From JBFHDX01 sp041584475 (GTDB lineage: Bacteria; Pseudomonadota; Alphaproteobacteria; UBA8366; JADFVY01), in the NCBI GenBank assembly GCA_041584475.1, contig JBFHDX010000132.1:1-9756 (forward strand): 9,756 nucleotides of DNA, read 5' to 3'. The position numbers and the translations under genes were made by a program. Shown here in pieces: positions 7,266 to 9,756 of the stretch (position 1 is its first letter; every line of letters starts with the position of its first letter). Below the pieces are notes generated by a model, which was not told where the DNA came from, did no database searches, and saw only the letters and a list, made by a program, of their open reading frames with translations.

Positions 7266-7412
7266 GGTATCGGTTGGTGCCGTCGGGCGGGACGCGGCCG
7301 CTACGGCCAATCTGATGAATATCGACCCCGAACTTTACGTGGACCGTGCGCTGCGGGACCGGTGTTCCGGGCAGGGGATTCGAAGTGGCGGTCGCGGCCA
7401 GTCGATTTCGGG

Positions 7413-8072
7413 CTATTCGGCGTCGCCGGTTTTGCAGTTCTGCCAGCGCTTGCTGACGATGCCGATCACCGGTTCATCGGGTCGCCAGCGCTCCATGTCG
7501 ATGGCTTCCTTGAGGCTCAGCTCGTCGAGCAGGTGCAGCGTGCCGAAGTGGTTCTCGCGCCTGAACCGCTTCTCGGGCAGCCGTGCGAGGTCGAGGTACT
7601 CGACCTTCCAGGTCGCCTCGTCCCCCCAGATGCAGCCGGCGACGAGCCCGAAGGGACAGTAAGATTCCTCGCTGACATCCGTAAAGCCCATGATTTCGGG
7701 TTCGATCCAGCCGGGGGCGTTTTCGCCGATATAGACGTCCTTGACCGTGCCGCCCTCGGCATATCTGGCGGTTCGGTAGCGCGGCACGTAATAGTCGACG
7801 GGGACGAAGCTCGTGGTCGCGTCTTCCTCGCCGCACCAGTCTTCCGCCTCGGGCAGGATCATGACGCGGGTTCCGGTGTAGACGGGCGAGTAGAGCGCCC
7901 ACCACCGATCGTGCAGGAAGAACGGACAGAAGGTCGCGGCACCGAAGCTGTGGTAGTTGCGCTCGTAGGACCCCAACTCCTTGCCGTCAGCGTTGAATAT
8001 GGTGATCCGCGTGGACGGCCATGAACCGCCGCGGTCGATTTCCTCCTCCTTCACATGGAACGGGCTCTGCAT
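7413..8072 (-). CDS. Conserved-type hypothetical protein with two [FY]CPF motifs
   Basis: I cannot assign a function. Seen: 219 residues from the ATG at 8072, preferred because AGGGG lies about seven bases upstream. In-frame ATG (8096) and GTG (8114) starts would add 8 or 14 residues but lack such a site. No signal peptide or membrane segment. The protein is rich in Trp, Tyr and Phe and has five Cys (49, 80, 139, 147, 213). Two similar motifs stand out, TFCPFF (47-52) and SYCPFG (137-142), along with ALYSPVYTGTRVM (59-71), PVDYYVP (91-97) and AGCIWGD (145-151). The phrasing resembles, from memory, a family of uncharacterised bacterial proteins. Its residue pattern and domain-like blocks make the minus strand much more convincing than the overlapping plus-strand frames. 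It converges on the patatin gene with 147 bases between, and diverges from the small gene at 8264. Confidence 0.8.
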   Translation of the reverse strand: MQSPFHVKEEEIDRGGSWPSTRITIFNADGKELGSYERNYHSFGAATFCPFFLHDRWWALYSPVYTGTRVMILPEAEDWCGEEDATTSFVPVDYYVPRYRTARYAEGGTVKDVYIGENAPGWIEPEIMGFTDVSEESYCPFGLVAGCIWGDEATWKVEYLDLARLPEKRFRRENHFGTLHLLDELSLKEAIDMERWRPDEPVIGIVSKRWQNCKTGDAE

Positions 8073-8263
8073 CCAACGCCCCTGACATCGCTGCATTTTT
8101 TCGCATGGTATCACGGTGACGCGATTGCGGCGAGCGCGCGGCGCCGGCGAGATTTCGATGCGCGCGGCCGCGTCTGGCCCAATTATTGCTTCAATTGCCT
8201 GCGAGCGTCGCGCCGGTGCGTCAACGATGCCGGCGCGGGGATATGGAGCAAGGGAATCGAGCG

Positions 8264-8437
8264 ATGCAGGGATCCTACTACGGGGTTGAGGTCAACTGGT
8301 TACGCGGCGGCGTGGAGATGTTCCGCTATCCGAGCGAGGAAAAGGCCCGCGAAGCGCAACATTACCTGAGCCGCCACCACCCCGACGTCAAGTTCGCGGC
8401 ATTCGTGGGTTTCAAGGAAAACGTGCTGGACGACTGA
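8264..8437 (+). CDS. Small uncharacterised protein (57 residues)
   Basis: Function unknown. The ATG at 8264 is chosen because AAGGGA (8250-8255) sits eight bases upstream; the frame opens earlier (8186, 8243), but those starts lack usable sites and would add an atypical Arg/Cys-rich N-terminus. The 57 residues have balanced composition and an apparent strand-helix-strand pattern: YYGVEVNWLRGGVEMFRY, a helix SEEKAREAQHYLSRHH, then DVKFAAFVGF. There is no signal peptide, membrane segment or Cys. It is probably a small soluble cytoplasmic protein. It stands alone, diverging from the 7413-8072 gene across 191 bases that include an AT-richer patch (8178-8200) where a promoter could lie. Its small size leaves some doubt, but its codon use and clean ribosome binding site favour a real gene. 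Confidence 0.6.
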   Translation: MQGSYYGVEVNWLRGGVEMFRYPSEEKAREAQHYLSRHHPDVKFAAFVGFKENVLDD

Positions 8438-8479
8438 GCGCCGAGCCACGCGTCCTGATTCCGCCGAAAGACCATCCAT

Positions 8480-8499
8480 CCCGGCGACCGCCGGCCGGG
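8480..8499. other. Hairpin between convergent genes
   Basis: CCCGGC (8480-8485) and GCCGGG (8494-8499) form a 6-bp GC stem with an 8-base loop in the 79-base gap between the converging small gene and CHRD gene. With no T-tract on either side it is at best a weak bidirectional terminator. Confidence 0.3.
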
Positions 8500-8516
8500 G
8501 ACAAGCAAAGAGTCCT

Positions 8517-9077
8517 TTACAGCGAGCCGGACCGGACGACGCCGCGCAAACCGTCCGGACAGCAGAATTTCCGCGTGCCGCCCATATCCTGCAGCACGTG
8601 AACGGCGACGTAGGCCCAGCCCTTCTCCATGTGTCCGACCAGGTACGACATGGCCTGCGATTCGCGCTTCAGGGGCCCGATCAGGTCCTTGACGGTGAGT
8701 TCACCCTTGGCGACGACGCCGTCGCCCTTGACGCCGCCGGCCTTGAAATTCATCAGGAAGGCGACGATGTCGCCATGCTCATCCTCGCCCGGCGGCAGCC
8801 GGTAGTACTGCCCGTCCGGCGTCGTCGCCTCCGGCCCGAAATGCACGTGGATCTGCGTCACCGCCTCGACGTCGTAGACCGTCACCTCGTAACGCAGTCG
8901 GAGCTTGTCCTCGGTCAGCCAGAAGCGAGCCAGCCCGCGCGCGGTCGTCTCGGCGGGATAGACCCGCTTCGTGGGCTCCAGACGCGAGACGAACGTCCGT
9001 TCCTGGGCGAGCAGGGGCGTCGCCAGGAGGGTCGCCAGGGCAGTGACCGCCAGGCCGAGGGGGACCAGTCGTAACAT
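8517..9077 (-). CDS. Exported CHRD-domain protein
   Basis: Seen: 186 residues. The ATG at 9077 has GGAG seven bases upstream. A signal peptide covers 1-24 (hydrophobic 7-20, PLLA before Gln25), so the mature protein is expected in the periplasm or outside. The mature part follows the CHRD pattern first described in chordin: GLARFWLTEDKLRLRYEVTV (48-67), a His-containing strand QIHVHFGP (75-82), GDIVAFLMN (102-110), GELTVKDL (125-132) and AYVAVH (155-160). The usual C-terminal H-P-x-G-E-I-R-G is replaced by DMGGTRKFCCPDGLRG, with adjacent Cys172-Cys173. CHRD domains bind other proteins or ligands in animals; in bacteria their role is largely unknown and no enzyme activity is established. It lies 106 bases downstream of the CBS gene on the same strand, with an inverted repeat between, so joint transcription is doubtful. 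Confidence 0.85.
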   Translation of the reverse strand: MLRLVPLGLAVTALATLLATPLLAQERTFVSRLEPTKRVYPAETTARGLARFWLTEDKLRLRYEVTVYDVEAVTQIHVHFGPEATTPDGQYYRLPPGEDEHGDIVAFLMNFKAGGVKGDGVVAKGELTVKDLIGPLKRESQAMSYLVGHMEKGWAYVAVHVLQDMGGTRKFCCPDGLRGVVRSGSL

Positions 9078-9123
9078 GGGACATCTCCACGCGATTCGTA
9101 TGGTTATGGATATCTTAACAGCG

Positions 9124-9175
9124 TGCCGGTGGCGACGGAAGGTGTGAGTTGTCGCGTCTCCTCCGTCGCCCGGCA
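9124..9175. repeat. Large inverted repeat between the CBS and CHRD genes
   Basis: TGCCGG (9124-9129) pairs with CCGGCA (9170-9175) and GCGACGGA (9132-9139) pairs with TCCGTCGC (9162-9169). This gives 14 base pairs with a 2-base bulge at 9130-9131 and a 22-base loop. It starts nine bases past the CBS stop codon on the minus strand, where a terminator or 3' protective hairpin would lie, but no T-tract follows. The AT-richer stretch at 9090-9120 beyond it may hold the CHRD promoter; I could not define one. Confidence 0.55.
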
Positions 9176-9183
9176 GCGGTCCG

Positions 9184-9612
9184 CTAGCCGTGGATGTAGT
9201 GAATCAGCTGGTCGATGGTGAATTTCTGGTCGGCGATCTTGCTCTTGACGAGGTCGCCGATCGAGACGATACCGACCATCCGGTCCCGTTCGAGGACCGG
9301 AAGGTGACGCACGCGTCTGTCGGTCATGATCGCCATCGCTTCGTCCACGGTGCTGTCGGGACGCACGCAGATGACCGAGCGTTCCATGACGTCGCGGATC
9401 GCCGTCTTCGGCGACGAACGCCCCTTCAGAAAGACGTTTCGCGCGTAGTGCCGTTCCGTGAAGATGCCTGCGGGCCGGCCGTCCTCCAAGACGACCACCG
9501 CGCCGACATCGTGCTCCGACATCTTGCCGATGGCGTCCAACACGGTTGCGTCGGGGTCGACGGTGAGAACCTCGTGGCCCTTGCGGTCGAGCACCTGTCC
9601 CAGCGTAGTCAT
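9184..9612 (-). CDS. Two-CBS-domain protein
   Basis: A stand-alone tandem CBS (Bateman) module; such proteins sense adenosyl nucleotides such as AMP, ATP or S-adenosylmethionine and modulate partners. Seen: 142 residues from the ATG at 9612 (MTTLGQVLDR), with GGGG about eight bases upstream. An in-frame ATG at 9660 would add 16 residues but MTTLGQVL matches the usual family start. CBS1 spans about 12-60 (DVGAVVVLEDGRPAGIF), CBS2 about 73-125 (VRHLPVLERDRMVGIVSIGD), then the family-typical tail FTIDQLIHYIHG. The ribose-binding Asp of the G-h-h-S/T-x-x-D motif is kept in CBS2 (Asp120) but is His55 in CBS1 (GIFTERH). Cytoplasmic, no fused effector domain. The partner is unknown. A TATACT box upstream suggests its own promoter. 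Confidence 0.92.
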   Translation of the reverse strand: MTTLGQVLDRKGHEVLTVDPDATVLDAIGKMSEHDVGAVVVLEDGRPAGIFTERHYARNVFLKGRSSPKTAIRDVMERSVICVRPDSTVDEAMAIMTDRRVRHLPVLERDRMVGIVSIGDLVKSKIADQKFTIDQLIHYIHG

Positions 9613-9662
9613 GGGCCTGCCCCTGAATTGGTGTCCGGTGGGTAACACGTTGCGACACATAC

Positions 9663-9668
9663 AGTATA
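9663..9668 (-). promoter_or_regulatory. Possible -10 box for the CBS gene
   Basis: Read on the minus strand this is TATACT, five of six matches to TATAAT, in an AT-poor setting. A start point about seven bases on would leave a leader of roughly 44 bases before the ATG at 9612. The -35 region is weak (TGTCCT at a 17-base spacer). The remaining bases up to 9756 hold nothing I can assign. Confidence 0.35.
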
Positions 9669-9756
9669 CTCCAATCTGGCGGCGCAGGACAGCGAAGCCG
9701 GCGGGCGCAGGGCGGGCGTCAAGCGAATCTTTACCGCTGTCGGGCGATGCTGCTGC

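Noticed and set aside
7296..7308. GGCCG/CGGCC hairpin in the gap after the patatin gene
   Set aside because: Five base pairs with a 3-base loop and no T-tract; expected by chance in this composition.
7362..8024. A 220-codon plus-strand frame overlapping the 7413-8072 gene
   Set aside because: Mirror of the minus-strand gene in GC-rich DNA; no ribosome binding site or recognisable motif, whereas the minus frame has clear aromatic and Cys-Pro blocks.
9747..9756. ATG near the right edge as the start of another gene
   Set aside because: Only three codons are visible and there is no clear ribosome binding site before it.

Overview
The window is high-GC DNA (strong G/C preference at third codon positions) with ordinary bacterial gene architecture: Shine-Dalgarno sites, one clear intrinsic terminator and a short GC-rich palindromic intergenic repeat. 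A single-domain bacterial-type phenylalanine 4-hydroxylase, a CBS-pair protein with a familiar proteobacterial layout and the 'ccctccccc...gggggaggg' palindrome point to a proteobacterium, most likely an alphaproteobacterium. No rRNA, tRNA or phylogenetic marker is present, so this placement is inference.

Layout. 45-1991 (+) encodes an exported beta-propeller (LVIVD-type repeats) carrying an inserted PA domain, and ends at a strong intrinsic terminator (2011-2043). 2265-3062 (+) is phenylalanine 4-hydroxylase with the complete iron-ligand triad. 3357-5798 (+) is a large exported protein with a Ca-type Asp loop, a nidogen-like beta region and a peptidase-like core whose HExxH-like site reads QEADH. 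Two copies of an 11-bp palindrome bracket its ribosome binding site and start codon. A 312-bp intergenic stretch with a REP-like palindrome leads to 6111-7265 (+), a cytoplasmic patatin-like lipid acyl hydrolase.

The right part has mixed orientation. 7413-8072 (-) is a conserved-looking protein of unknown function that converges on the patatin gene and diverges from a 57-residue small protein (8264-8437, +). Two minus-strand genes follow: an exported CHRD-domain protein (8517-9077) and, upstream of it, a two-CBS-domain protein (9184-9612). They are separated by a sizeable inverted repeat.

The genes do not form an obvious pathway. Three of the eight are exported (propeller/PA, peptidase-like, CHRD) and are built from extracellular protein-interaction or metal-binding folds. 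The rest look like independent housekeeping or accessory genes in short transcription units. I see no mobile element, CRISPR array, phage, toxin-antitoxin or recognised defence system. The most distinctive signals are the twin palindromes around the 3357 start, the altered metal-site motif in that protein, and the lost ligand-type Asp in the first CBS domain. I do not think the window shows a clearly new multi-gene system.
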